From a virus, in the IMG/VR virus record IMGVR_UViG_3300024518_000034, positions 1-64,000 of that record: a stretch of 64,000 bases of DNA; one strand, 5' to 3'. Of the stretch, positions 1 to 6,410 are shown piece by piece; within the stretch, counting starts at the first letter, position 1, and each line of letters starts with the position of its first letter. Made by a program: the position numbers and the translations under genes. The notes beneath the pieces were generated by a model. The model saw only the letters and a program-made list of their open reading frames with translations. It was not told where the DNA came from and did no database searches.

Positions 1-11
1 GTATTTTTTAG

Positions 12-40
12 TAGCAAAAGACAAGAGTTGTTGGTACTCT
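12..40 (+). promoter_or_regulatory. Promoter P1, TAGCAA-N17-TACTCT type
   Basis: Reads TAGCAA (12-17), a 17-base spacer ending TTGG, then TACTCT (35-40). It is the first of eight sites in the first 4.7 kb built to the same plan, and the constant spacing is what makes it credible. The -35 does not resemble TTGACA. It would transcribe the structured stretch after it and the small gene at 373. The polymerase or sigma that reads it is unknown. Confidence 0.65.
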
Positions 41-46
41 AAATAG

Positions 47-372
47 AACAAGCAGCGACACGGTGTTCAGGCATCGCATTCTCATAGCCTAAATCGGGTT
101 CATTGATGTGGGGATTGAAGAGGACGACTACGCCTCTTGGTGGGAAGCCACGCTGCAATAGGGGAGGTAGTTTAAACTACAAAATCTCGGTCACGAAGAT
201 GCAGGTGAAAACCCTGTCCTCTCCACCACCAAGATTACCGAGAGTATATAATCGGTCACTGCGTCTTGTAGCGCATCACAACGGAATCATTCTGCAAGCG
301 TTCGCATCGGGGCGCAGTCCAGCGGCTGGTACGATGCTAGTCCAGCAATCTTAAATAAGAAAGGCAAATGAA
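47..372 (+). ncRNA. Structured non-coding stretch behind P1
   Basis: No convincing coding frame is seen over about 325 bases. The stretch can fold strongly: AGAGGAC (119-125) pairs with GTCCTCT (216-222), TCTCGGT (185-191) pairs with ACCGAGA (237-243), and GTAGTTTAAACTAC (167-180) is a perfect palindrome. The first two helices interleave, so they are alternatives or a pseudoknot. The end of the stretch (about 340-352) carries CCAGCAATCTT, much like the arm at 6462-6474. It may be a small RNA or a long leader for the gene at 373. No known RNA family was recognised. Confidence 0.35.
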
Positions 373-528
373 ATGAAGATTCTGATCGGGTTGGTGCTGG
401 TGTTTACTCCCCTTAGCATAGTTGAATGTGAGGTTCTCTTTTGTCGGGAGCCTGCTAGGGTCATCGTTGAACATGGTGACCATACTCATGAATTGTGCTG
501 GAAGCACTTTCGAGAAAAAATAAGATAG
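373..528 (+). CDS. Small Cys/His-rich protein with hydrophobic N-terminus
   Basis: Encodes 51 residues starting at ATG 373, with AAAGG about ten bases upstream. Residues 3-18 are hydrophobic, and Cys and His residues follow, ending in a His-x-Leu-Cys-x-x-x-His arrangement that could bind metal. The gene ends just before promoter P2. It is too short for a family call; it could be a membrane-anchored peptide or a small zinc-binding protein. Confidence 0.5.
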   Translation: MKILIGLVLVFTPLSIVECEVLFCREPARVIVEHGDHTHELCWKHFREKIR

Positions 529-531
529 TAG

Positions 532-560
532 TAGCAAGAACAATACTTCACTGGTATTCT
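532..560 (+). promoter_or_regulatory. Promoter P2, TAGCAA-N17-TATTCT type
   Basis: TAGCAA at 532-537, TATTCT at 555-560, 17 bases between, with TGG directly before the -10 (extended -10). Downstream AAGTGAAGTAAG is shared with P3 and close to P4 and P8, so conservation reaches into the initial transcribed region. It lies just behind the stop of the gene at 373. Confidence 0.7.
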
Positions 561-571
561 AAGTGAAGTAA

Positions 572-790
572 GATGTCCTGGCTCGGTGCAGGATGTTGGA
601 TAGGCCATTGAAGAAGTCACGGGTCAAGCCCCTAAGCCGGGAGAGTCGTGAGCGTGAAACTATAACGTTAATGCTAGCCTAAGCGTTAGGAACCAATGCC
701 AACATTCAAAACGGTTCAATTCCGTTTGGGGACTGCTGAGAAGTCAAGGTGCGAAAACTTACGAAGCTCGCATTCTTTCCAGGGGTTTTA
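572..790 (+). ncRNA. Structured non-coding RNA with a tRNA-type T arm
   Basis: About 220 bases between P2 and a terminator contain no plausible gene. CCTAA (678-682) and TTAGG (686-690) form a hairpin. AAACGG-TTCAATT-CCGTTT (709-727) has the loop of a tRNA T arm, but I could not find a matching acceptor stem or anticodon arm. GACTGCTGA shortly downstream is also present in the tRNA-like element at 2958. It may be a small RNA or a decayed tRNA. Confidence 0.4.
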
Positions 791-825
791 GGGATGTACC
801 ATCGGCGTCAAACATCCCGTTCTTT
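791..825 (+). terminator. Probable rho-independent terminator
   Basis: GGGATGT (791-797) pairs with ACATCCC (812-818) around a 14-base loop and is followed by GTTCTTT. It would end the P2 non-coding transcript, or act as an attenuator before the gene at 846. The U tract is short, so read-through is likely. Confidence 0.5.
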
Positions 826-845
826 AACAAGTAGGAGAGAGAAGA

Positions 846-1046
846 ATGTCTCATACGTACATCGTTGCTATCAGAGAGGTTCACATAAATCTTGTAGAAG
901 TAACGTCAGAGGGTCCATTGAGTGAGGAAGACGCTAAAGAGATAGCAGCGCAGCATAGCTGTTCGGATTCTCTCGATATCGAGTTTAGTCACACTATGGA
1001 TAACGATACTTGGACGGTAGAAGAAATAAACAAACAGGAGAAGTAA
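846..1046 (+). CDS. Small acidic protein, unknown
   Basis: Encodes 66 residues starting at ATG 846 behind AGGAGAGAGAAG. It is acidic and soluble, with no recognised motif or membrane segment. It is the first of three tightly spaced small genes (846, 1049, 1203), which look like one transcript fed from P2 through a leaky terminator. Function unknown. Confidence 0.7.
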   Translation: MSHTYIVAIREVHINLVEVTSEGPLSEEDAKEIAAQHSCSDSLDIEFSHTMDNDTWTVEEINKQEK

Positions 1047-1048
1047 TC

Positions 1049-1210
1049 ATGGCACGAGGTAAGAACCGTAATCAGCCGAAGATCAAGGTGAAGTGCAAGA
1101 AGTGTCAGGACGTGGGTGTTCGCTCTGTTCTCGTGATTCGCTCTGGTCCGAAAGCAACTCGTGGTGGTGCGTATCGCTCGGTGGTCAAGGTGGACTGCTG
1201 CAATGTTTAG
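1049..1210 (+). CDS. Small basic protein with CxxC pair
   Basis: Encodes 53 residues from ATG 1049, preceded by AGGAG. It is very basic at the N-terminus, with a CKKC motif near residue 17 and a CC pair near the C-terminus, so it may be a small zinc ribbon able to bind nucleic acid. It starts two bases after the previous stop and overlaps the next gene by eight bases, suggesting translational coupling. Function unknown. Confidence 0.6.
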   Translation: MARGKNRNQPKIKVKCKKCQDVGVRSVLVIRSGPKATRGGAYRSVVKVDCCNV

Positions 1211-1367
1211 TACAATTGAGGCAGATCGTGCAGCTTGTGCAGCAAACAAAACAAAAGCAGTCCGCGATGGAAAATTCGCTGAAGCGAGGGAGTGGAGTAA
1301 AGCGGAACAACATTTGAGAGAGGCAAGCGCTGCAATTCGCAGGATCAAGTGGCTAATGAAAAAGTAG
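1203..1367 (+). CDS. Small helical protein, unknown
   Basis: Encodes 54 residues from ATG 1203, overlapping the preceding gene. The composition (Ala, Lys, Glu, Arg) predicts one or two charged helices. Its stop is immediately followed by promoter P3, so it closes the first cassette. No family recognised. Confidence 0.55.
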   Translation: MFSTIEADRAACAANKTKAVRDGKFAEAREWSKAEQHLREASAAIRRIKWLMKK

Positions 1368-1396
1368 TAGCAAGATCAGTAGTTTGTTGGTATTCT
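1368..1396 (+). promoter_or_regulatory. Promoter P3, TAGCAA-N17-TATTCT type
   Basis: TAGCAA 1368-1373, spacer of 17 ending GTTGG, TATTCT 1391-1396. The -35 element overlaps the end of the gene before it (stop within GTAGTAG). It drives the genes at 1432 and 1664. Confidence 0.72.
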
Positions 1397-1431
1397 AAGT
1401 GAAGTAAGGAAAACCACAAAAGGAGGGACAA

Positions 1432-1653
1432 ATGAAAGTGAAGATGAAAAACCCAAGTAGCTGCATGGCTCGGACATCTAAGATCAAGGCCATTGCAAAA
1501 CAATGCAAGGCGCTGGGATTTATAGTCAAGGCAGACTATAAAAGTGCTGGCACCGTCAAGATCAAGGATGGTGAGGAAGAGATGTACATGGCTATTCAAA
1601 AGGGTAAGAATGGCCCTTGGATCGTTCGCTACAGTCAAGATTATTTTGCATGA
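1432..1653 (+). CDS. Small basic protein, unknown (73 aa)
   Basis: ATG 1432 follows AAAGGAGGGACAA, one of the strongest ribosome sites here. The 73-residue product is Lys-rich, with a possible compact alpha/beta pattern and an aromatic C-terminus. No motif recognised. First gene of the P3 cassette. Confidence 0.7.
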   Translation: MKVKMKNPSSCMARTSKIKAIAKQCKALGFIVKADYKSAGTVKIKDGEEEMYMAIQKGKNGPWIVRYSQDYFA

Positions 1654-1663
1654 GGTAAGACCA

Positions 1664-1834
1664 ATGGAGACTGAGAGGATTTATATCTGGGGCGTTTACA
1701 AGGCGATAGGGCACCTTGTCACCGACAAGGTTGGGCAGTCTCCTACTGAGTTGGGCGCAAGACTGGTAGCTATCGAGTGTCGCAAGACTGGGTATCTTGG
1801 TAATCTCAAGAAGATTCGCCGCAGAATAAAATAA
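1664..1834 (+). CDS. Small protein, unknown (56 aa)
   Basis: Encodes 56 residues from ATG 1664, 10 bases after the previous stop, with GAGGTAAG upstream as a likely ribosome site. A basic C-terminal tail of alternating Lys and Arg follows a mixed domain. P4 begins directly behind it. The start is the first ATG after the preceding gene; the open frame itself extends further upstream inside that gene. Confidence 0.6.
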   Translation: METERIYIWGVYKAIGHLVTDKVGQSPTELGARLVAIECRKTGYLGNLKKIRRRIK

Positions 1835-1843
1835 ATAAAGTAG

Positions 1844-1872
1844 TAGCAAGAAGTAAGTTAGTTCGGTATTCT
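1844..1872 (+). promoter_or_regulatory. Promoter P4, TAGCAA-N17-TATTCT type
   Basis: TAGCAA 1844-1849 and TATTCT 1867-1872 with 17 bases between; the extended -10 here is CGG rather than TGG. It precedes the cassette 1907-2734. Confidence 0.7.
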
Positions 1873-1906
1873 AAGTGTAAGTAAGAGAAACCGAAAGGAG
1901 ATCAAG

Positions 1907-2134
1907 ATGCAAGTCGAGAAGATCAGAGCGGCATTTGAACAAGCGTTTGGTGAGGCTGAAGTAGTGAGAACTGTTCCGGTGATTAGCATTGCGACACCTA
2001 ATGATGAGTTTACTGTCGAGATCGTCAATGGCAGACTGATCTGGACCGATTTCAGTCACACAACTGACCTGGGGCCTGAAGACGGGTCAGAAATTATCAA
2101 GAAATTGGTAACAAAGTGGGTAACTGCCAGGTAA
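1907..2134 (+). CDS. Small acidic protein, unknown (75 aa)
   Basis: ATG 1907 lies behind AAAGGAGATCAAG. The 75 residues alternate a helix, beta-like stretches and a C-terminal helix. No metal or catalytic motif is seen. First gene of the P4 cassette. Function unknown. Confidence 0.7.
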   Translation: MQVEKIRAAFEQAFGEAEVVRTVPVISIATPNDEFTVEIVNGRLIWTDFSHTTDLGPEDGSEIIKKLVTKWVTAR

Positions 2135-2171
2135 TAGAGCGATCTGGGAAAACTACTAGGAGAATAAAATA

Positions 2172-2435
2172 ATGCGTAAGGCAGACGTGGAAGTGGGTAA
2201 GGTGTACAGTGCCAAGGTGAGCGGCAAACTTGTGATTGTGAGGCTAGATCGTGAGTCACGATATGGCGGTTGGGAAGGCACAAATCTATACACTGGCCGA
2301 AGTGTAAGGCTTAGGACTGCTGGACGATTGCGCCTGGAAGTACCGGAGTCTGTTGTTCAGAGAATGATTGACAGAGATAAGGTTCACAGAAAAAATGTCA
2401 AAAAGTGGCAAGAAGAGGAGTGGTCGATTTCTTAG
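2172..2435 (+). CDS. Small basic protein, possible SH3-like barrel
   Basis: Encodes 87 residues from ATG 2172 with AGGAGAA upstream. The first 55 residues are a series of short beta-like segments that resemble a small barrel, followed by a charged helix. This reading is by eye. Second gene of the P4 cassette. Confidence 0.65.
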   Translation: MRKADVEVGKVYSAKVSGKLVIVRLDRESRYGGWEGTNLYTGRSVRLRTAGRLRLEVPESVVQRMIDRDKVHRKNVKKWQEEEWSIS

Positions 2436-2452
2436 AAAAGGAGAAAAACCAA

Positions 2453-2734
2453 ATGGCATGGCAAGTGATTTTGAATGGCGCACCAATTATTGATTGTGAG
2501 TCTGAAACTGAAATGGCAGACAAATTGCTCGCACTGTTCAATTTGGGGGTTTTTGGAACATTCGACACCAGAGAAGTGAAGTGTAAAGATTGTGCTGACC
2601 ACCTGCTGGGTTGTCCTGTTTGCACTGACCAACCTGCGCCTGCCACCAAGCCGGTGCGCTGGATCGTCCCGTCGCTGGTCCGCAAGACCGGCGCTGGCAA
2701 GTGGGTCGCGGAGCAAGGGGCGCGGGACGACTGA
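2453..2734 (+). CDS. Small protein with four-Cys cluster
   Basis: Encodes 93 residues from ATG 2453 behind AAAAGGAG. The middle contains C-K-D-C followed about nine residues later by C-P-V-C, a likely zinc site. The C-terminal third is more GC-rich than its start, in line with the base drift toward the right of this block. It closes the P4 cassette. Confidence 0.65.
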   Translation: MAWQVILNGAPIIDCESETEMADKLLALFNLGVFGTFDTREVKCKDCADHLLGCPVCTDQPAPATKPVRWIVPSLVRKTGAGKWVAEQGARDD

Positions 2735-2758
2735 CCAAAAAGAAAATAAATAAAGTAG

Positions 2759-2787
2759 TAGCAAGAGTAGCAGTACGTTGGCAATCT
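2759..2787 (+). promoter_or_regulatory. Promoter P5, TAGCAA-N17-CAATCT variant
   Basis: TAGCAA 2759-2764, then 17 bases ending GTTGG, then CAATCT (2782-2787), the most divergent -10 of the set. What follows is a non-coding stretch ending in a tRNA-like element, so this variant may serve an RNA cassette. Confidence 0.6.
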
Positions 2788-2794
2788 AAATGTA

Positions 2795-2957
2795 GTAAGA
2801 AACAGTAAGATAAAGGGAGCCAACAATACTCCAGCGCAAAATCAGGCCGCGCTACACAAGAAAAGAGCAAACCGAGTGCTGAGAATCTAGGGGCGGTACG
2901 CAAGGGAAACGGTGGGTCGTGCGTGCAAAAAGCTCCGTTAAATTAAAAATCACCATG
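2795..2957 (+). ncRNA. Non-coding leader of the P5 transcript
   Basis: About 160 bases without a plausible reading frame between P5 and the tRNA-like element. The stretch has GC-rich, self-complementary pieces but no helix I could extend confidently. It may be the precursor 5' part of the tRNA-like RNA or a separate small RNA. Confidence 0.3.
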
Positions 2958-3032
2958 GATTCCGTCGCAGACTGCTGAAGGGTGCTAGGCTTGATAAATC
3001 CTAGTACCAGGGTTCAATTCCCTGCGGAATCT
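2958..3032 (+). tRNA. tRNA-like element with an abnormal anticodon loop
   Basis: A perfect 7-base acceptor stem joins GATTCCG (2958-2964) to CGGAATC (3025-3031). A perfect 5-base T stem CAGGG/CCCTG encloses TTCAATT (3013-3019), at exactly tRNA spacing from the acceptor. The anticodon stem CTAGG (2985-2989)/CCTAG (3000-3004) encloses ten bases rather than seven, and the D arm does not form a normal helix. The isotype cannot be assigned. It could be a degenerate tRNA, a tRNA with an altered decoding loop, or a tRNA-like RNA. CCA is not encoded. Confidence 0.5.
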
Positions 3033-3063
3033 AAGATAAGTAAACAAAAACAGGAGAAAGAAA

Positions 3064-3237
3064 ATGAAGAAAGGTAAGACCATGGAAAAGCTCTTAGGTG
3101 AAATTCTAACTGAGATAGATAATTTGTCTCTTTCGGAGGGTAGTGACGGTTGTGACTTTCCTTGGACCGTAGTGGATGTTCGCTCTGTGAACCGATTGAA
3201 AGAGCTTGCAAACGAAATCGCAAAAGAAACAAAATAA
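3064..3237 (+). CDS. Small protein, unknown (57 aa)
   Basis: ATG 3064 is preceded by AGGAGAAAGAAA and gives 57 residues with a basic N-terminus, an acidic middle and a helical C-terminus. It sits between the tRNA-like element and P6, so it belongs to the P5 transcript. No family recognised. Confidence 0.6.
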   Translation: MKKGKTMEKLLGEILTEIDNLSLSEGSDGCDFPWTVVDVRSVNRLKELANEIAKETK

Positions 3238-3241
3238 GTAG

Positions 3242-3270
3242 TAGCAAAAATAAAGTCACGTTGGTACACT
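3242..3270 (+). promoter_or_regulatory. Promoter P6, TAGCAA-N17-TACACT type
   Basis: TAGCAA 3242-3247 and TACACT 3265-3270, 17 apart, with GTTGG before the -10. It drives the single gene at 3306. Confidence 0.68.
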
Positions 3271-3305
3271 GAGTGGTAATAAACAAAACAAATCAGGAGA
3301 GAGCT

Positions 3306-3548
3306 ATGTCAGTGAATAAAAAGAACTTCCAGCGTCGTCATTATGTTGCAGTAGCTGAAGCGATCAACACGCTCTGGAGTGAGGCACGCGATGGGGAAAT
3401 GATGGTAGCGACTAAGAACGAAGAGTCGTACCGTGATGCGTTGACTGATACCATCAGCGAATTGTCTAAAACTTTCTTCTATGACAATCCCAACTTCGAC
3501 CAGACTCGATTCACTGAGGCGTGTCGAAAAAGAAATAAAAAAGAGTAG
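3306..3548 (+). CDS. Small helical protein, unknown (80 aa)
   Basis: ATG 3306 follows AGGAGAGAGCT; an upstream in-frame codon at 3273 falls inside the expected leader and is disfavoured. The 80 residues form charged helices ending in a Lys-rich tail. It is alone between two promoters, P6 and P7. Function unknown. Confidence 0.7.
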   Translation: MSVNKKNFQRRHYVAVAEAINTLWSEARDGEMMVATKNEESYRDALTDTISELSKTFFYDNPNFDQTRFTEACRKRNKKE

Positions 3549-3577
3549 TAGCAAACAAGTAGCGAGCTTGGTATTCT
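3549..3577 (+). promoter_or_regulatory. Promoter P7, TAGCAA-N17-TATTCT type
   Basis: TAGCAA 3549-3554 and TATTCT 3572-3577, spacer 17 ending CTTGG. It overlaps the end of the preceding gene and drives the ATPase half of the split helicase at 3616. Confidence 0.7.
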
Positions 3578-3615
3578 GTTTAGAAGGATAACAACGGAAA
3601 ACAGGAGAAGCGGAA

Positions 3616-4602
3616 ATGGCACATAAGATTAAGCTGGTTAAGGACAAGATTGAAGTCCTGACCGATGGCTGGCCTGGTAAGCCAGCACTCGCTAAGATCA
3701 AGGCATTGCCCGGTCGCAAGTGGGACGCGGATCGCAAGATCTGGTGGCTCCCCGCTTCGCCGGATGGCGTTGCCGCTGCCGTAGCGCTCGCCGCTGAACT
3801 GTGTTATGTGGTTGGCGACGATCTGCTCAAGCAGGCTTCCGATCAAGCTCGAAAAGAAGATGGTGTGTTTGCGGTACAGGACGCATTCATTGATGACGAC
3901 GTGGCAGCATGGGCATTTCAGCGTCAAGGCAGTAAGGCACTGGCGCGTAACGACCGTTACATTCTGGGCGATGACATGGGTCTGGGAAAGACTCGTCAGT
4001 ATCAGATGGCTCTGCCGAAGGCTAAGAAATGTGGACTGCTGGTGATCTGCCCAGCTTCGATCAAGGGTGTTCACGAGAAAGAGCTTCGCAAGTGGCGTAA
4101 GGATTTTAAGAAAATCACGATTATCTCAGGACGTGGGAACTTCAGGTATCCCAAGACCGGTGAGTGTGTCATCATCAATTTCGACATTCTCCCCAAGGTG
4201 GTTGAACTGGAGACTATGGACGTTCCGGCTGATCTCATCGTGGTGGTTGATGAAGCGCATAACTGCAAGAATTACAAGGCGCTACGCACCAAGCGAGTTA
4301 CTAAGATTATCGAACGTGCCTGGCTTGCATGGCTGTTGACTGGTACAGCGCTACAGAATCGACCCGGAGAACTCTGGACTATCCTTCAGGTTGGCGGTCT
4401 GATTGAAAAGGCTGGGCTGACGTTCGGACGCTTTTGCGCTCTGTTCGGTGCTAAGAAGGGTCAGTATGGAATGGTTTGGGGTGCGCCTCGACCAGAGATT
4501 GCGGAAATCCTCAAGCGAGTGATGCTTCGACGTGAGAAGGGCGAAGTGCTACAGGATCTGCCGGAAAAGGTGTACAGCAGTGTGCCGGTGGAAATCTTTT
4601 AA
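3616..4602 (+). CDS. SNF2-type helicase, N-terminal ATPase half (split gene)
   Basis: Encodes 328 residues carrying only the first RecA-like lobe of an SNF2/SMARCAL1-like DNA translocase. Residues 18-46 (GRKWD and a following Trp pair) resemble a HARP-like DNA-binding segment. Motif I is GDDMGLGKT (118-126), motif II DEAH (212-215), motif III LTGTALQNRP (241-250). Motifs V and VI are absent: the frame stops after VPVEIF, where intact relatives continue, and the rest is encoded at 4967. Start ATG 3616 follows AGGAGAAGCGGAA. Codon use is GC-richer than downstream phage genes. The two halves presumably associate into one enzyme that remodels DNA forks or displaces proteins; this is inference. 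Confidence 0.88.
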   Translation: MAHKIKLVKDKIEVLTDGWPGKPALAKIKALPGRKWDADRKIWWLPASPDGVAAAVALAAELCYVVGDDLLKQASDQARKEDGVFAVQDAFIDDDVAAWAFQRQGSKALARNDRYILGDDMGLGKTRQYQMALPKAKKCGLLVICPASIKGVHEKELRKWRKDFKKITIISGRGNFRYPKTGECVIINFDILPKVVELETMDVPADLIVVVDEAHNCKNYKALRTKRVTKIIERAWLAWLLTGTALQNRPGELWTILQVGGLIEKAGLTFGRFCALFGAKKGQYGMVWGAPRPEIAEILKRVMLRREKGEVLQDLPEKVYSSVPVEIF

Positions 4603-4610
4603 GAAAGTAG

Positions 4611-4639
4611 TAGCAGGATCAGTAGCATGTTGGTATTCT
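4611..4639 (+). promoter_or_regulatory. Promoter P8, TAGCAG-N17-TATTCT, inside the split helicase
   Basis: TAGCAG 4611-4616, 17 bases ending GTTGG, TATTCT 4634-4639. It begins eight bases after the stop of the ATPase half, and so separately expresses the small gene at 4690 and the second helicase half. Confidence 0.68.
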
Positions 4640-4689
4640 AAGTGTAGTAAGGAACAACGGAACGCAGGCAACGAAAAAAGGAGCGAGAC

Positions 4690-4953
4690 ATGGCACGACG
4701 CAAGACCACGAGCCCCGGCAAGATCCGCAGCACGACCCGCGAAGCGAACGAGTTGGCTGACATGCTGACGCGCCTTCTGGTTCCGGTTCTGGGCGAGGAC
4801 ATTGCCCGCAAGCTGGCGTTCAAGACGCTGATCAGCAAGAACCCGGCTCGTCGCCTGGACGGTGCCAAGGAGGTTCAGAAGTACCTGGGCCTCGCTGGCG
4901 CGAACAAGCTCCAGGCCCTGTGCGCCAAGACAAACTTCAAGAACGCCCGTTAA
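4690..4953 (+). CDS. Small basic protein inserted between helicase halves
   Basis: Encodes 87 residues from ATG 4690 behind AAAAAAGGAGCGAGAC. It has a very basic N-terminal 18 residues followed by Ala/Leu-rich helices, compatible with DNA binding or a protein-protein adaptor. It is among the most GC-rich genes in the window. It lies between the ATPase half and the helicase-C half, 13 bases before the latter, so it may have arrived with P8 or may bridge the two polypeptides. No family recognised. Confidence 0.72.
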   Translation: MARRKTTSPGKIRSTTREANELADMLTRLLVPVLGEDIARKLAFKTLISKNPARRLDGAKEVQKYLGLAGANKLQALCAKTNFKNAR

Positions 4954-4966
4954 GGAGATCAATCAA

Positions 4967-6073
4967 ATGACCAACGTCAAGACGCTACTCGACAGGGTGC
5001 AGCAAGATTGGGATGAGAACTACCCAGCCGACAAGCTGCCTCCCTTCGAGGAGCTTTCGGCTGCTCGCGCTGCTCTTGCGACTGCTAAGATCCCTGCCGC
5101 ACTGGAGTGGATCAAGCAGTATCAAGAGAACAGCGACAAGCCACTGATCGTGTTCAGCGCTCACCGTGCGCCGGTCGAAACGATCAGCGACCTTGAGGGG
5201 TTCGATTCGATTCTCGGGGGCACGCCTGTCGAGCGCAGGACACAGCTTGTCGAGGATTTCCAGGCTGGCAAACTCAAGGGTCTTGCCATCACGATCAAGG
5301 CCGGCGGTGAGGGTCTGACCTTGACCGCTGCGGATCACGCGCTATTTGTTGATCTGGAATGGAACCCGGCCAAGAATCGTCAGGCGGAAGATCGTATCCA
5401 CCGCATCGGCCAGCGTGATTCGGCTAGCATCGTAGTGCTTGAAGCAAACCATGAGATTGATCGCAGGCTCTGCGAGCTTCTCCAACACAAGCAGGATCTG
5501 TTCGACAAGGTGATCGGCGCAGCAAGCGTGGAAGAAAAGCTCACGCAGCAGGAAATCGTGGATAAGGTCAAGAATCAGGAAGTGCCGGAAGATGAGCCCA
5601 AGAAGAAAGAGCCGTTTATCAGGTATGCCAAACTGATTCAGCACATGGTTGACGCTAGGGCCAAGGGCTTGAAGTGGCCGAAAATCACGCTGCGTGCGAA
5701 CGGTCAGGTTGTCCAGCTTTCCCTCACGGGAGACAAGGCGAAACGACCAGGCACGATCAACCTCTCAAACGGTGAGAAGTTCGGCAGTCCCAAGAACAAG
5801 TACTACGGGGCGATTGGAAAAGACGGGAAATGGTTTCCAGCGAGAAACCTTGACGCCAAGACACGCTCCGCAGTCGTGGCTCTGCTCGACGCTTTCCAGC
5901 GTGACCCAAGCGAGATCGCTCTCAAACACTCGCACGATACTGGGTACTGTTGCTTCTGCGGCATCCTCATCGGCGCGACGGGAAAGAAGGAAAGTGTGCT
6001 TAGGGGATACGGTCCCAAGTGCGCCCAGAATTGGGGTCTGCCGTTCGACTTCGCCAAGTACGCAAAAGAGTAA
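4967..6073 (+). CDS. SNF2-type helicase, C-terminal half with zinc-binding tail
   Basis: Encodes 368 residues from ATG 4967 (TAAGGAGATCAATCAA upstream; the longer frame from 4862 runs through the previous gene and is rejected). It holds the second helicase lobe: FSAHRAPV near 63-70, motif V GGEGLTLT (113-120), motif VI QAEDRIHRIGQ (139-149). The C-terminal 45 residues contain CCFCG and a GYGPKCA segment like the DUF6011 zinc-binding tail of phage SNF2 proteins. It lacks Walker motifs and cannot hydrolyse ATP alone, so it must pair with the product at 3616. A strong terminator follows. Confidence 0.87.
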   Translation: MTNVKTLLDRVQQDWDENYPADKLPPFEELSAARAALATAKIPAALEWIKQYQENSDKPLIVFSAHRAPVETISDLEGFDSILGGTPVERRTQLVEDFQAGKLKGLAITIKAGGEGLTLTAADHALFVDLEWNPAKNRQAEDRIHRIGQRDSASIVVLEANHEIDRRLCELLQHKQDLFDKVIGAASVEEKLTQQEIVDKVKNQEVPEDEPKKKEPFIRYAKLIQHMVDARAKGLKWPKITLRANGQVVQLSLTGDKAKRPGTINLSNGEKFGSPKNKYYGAIGKDGKWFPARNLDAKTRSAVVALLDAFQRDPSEIALKHSHDTGYCCFCGILIGATGKKESVLRGYGPKCAQNWGLPFDFAKYAKE

Positions 6074-6089
6074 AGATGTTCATTTCTCC

Positions 6090-6142
6090 ACCGTCTAACG
6101 ATTCAAGCGATTAAGGATCGTTAGACGGTTCTCCTTTTCTTG
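6090..6142 (+). terminator. Strong rho-independent terminator
   Basis: A 13-base perfect inverted repeat, ACCGTCTAACGAT (6090-6102) and ATCGTTAGACGGT (6117-6129), is followed by TCTCCTTTTCTTG. It sits 16 bases after the helicase-C stop and ends the P8 transcript. Confidence 0.85.
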
Positions 6143-6163
6143 TGCAATTAAGGAATATTGGTC

Positions 6164-6343
6164 ATGAAAGCTACACTAGAGAATGTGGAAGTAAAGAGTG
6201 TCTTGGGTGTTTACAACTTGAAGGACAACAGCAACAAAAAGGAATATAGAAAGGTTCAAGTGTTTTTGGGATTTGATGATAAGAAGTATGTTTGGTTGAA
6301 TAAGAAATGGTACAGCATGGATTCGTTCGACGTTGTACTGTAG
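6164..6343 (+). CDS. Small protein, unknown (59 aa)
   Basis: ATG 6164 follows TAAGGAATATTGGTC; a TTG six bases upstream is in frame but less likely. The product is mixed charged with several Tyr and Trp residues and beta-like periodicity. It lies directly after the terminator with no promoter of the TAGCAA type before it. Function unknown. Confidence 0.6.
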   Translation: MKATLENVEVKSVLGVYNLKDNSNKKEYRKVQVFLGFDDKKYVWLNKKWYSMDSFDVVL

Positions 6344-6410
6344 TGTTTGACGAGTAATACAAACGAATACACAAGTAAACAAACGAGGATTACAAGAGTT
6401 TGAGGATGGT

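Noticed and set aside
103-354. Open frame of 83 codons on the + strand
   Set aside because: It runs through the interleaved helices and palindrome, has low-complexity Pro/Arg composition and no ribosome site.
709-727. A complete tRNA at the T arm near 709
   Set aside because: The T loop is good, but no acceptor stem partner for TTGGGGA and no anticodon arm were found at tRNA distance.
989-1348. Long - strand frame opposite the first cassette
   Set aside because: Three small + strand genes with ribosome sites cover the same bases.
12-4639. Treating the eight TAGCAA repeats as a mobile-element or integration repeat
   Set aside because: Constant 17-base spacing between two short hexamers with a varied interior, always before genes, fits promoters better than end repeats; no transposase or integrase is present.
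4862-6073. Longer start for the second helicase half at 4862
   Set aside because: The extension lies in another frame of the gene at 4690, while ATG 4967 has a strong ribosome site and matches the expected domain start.
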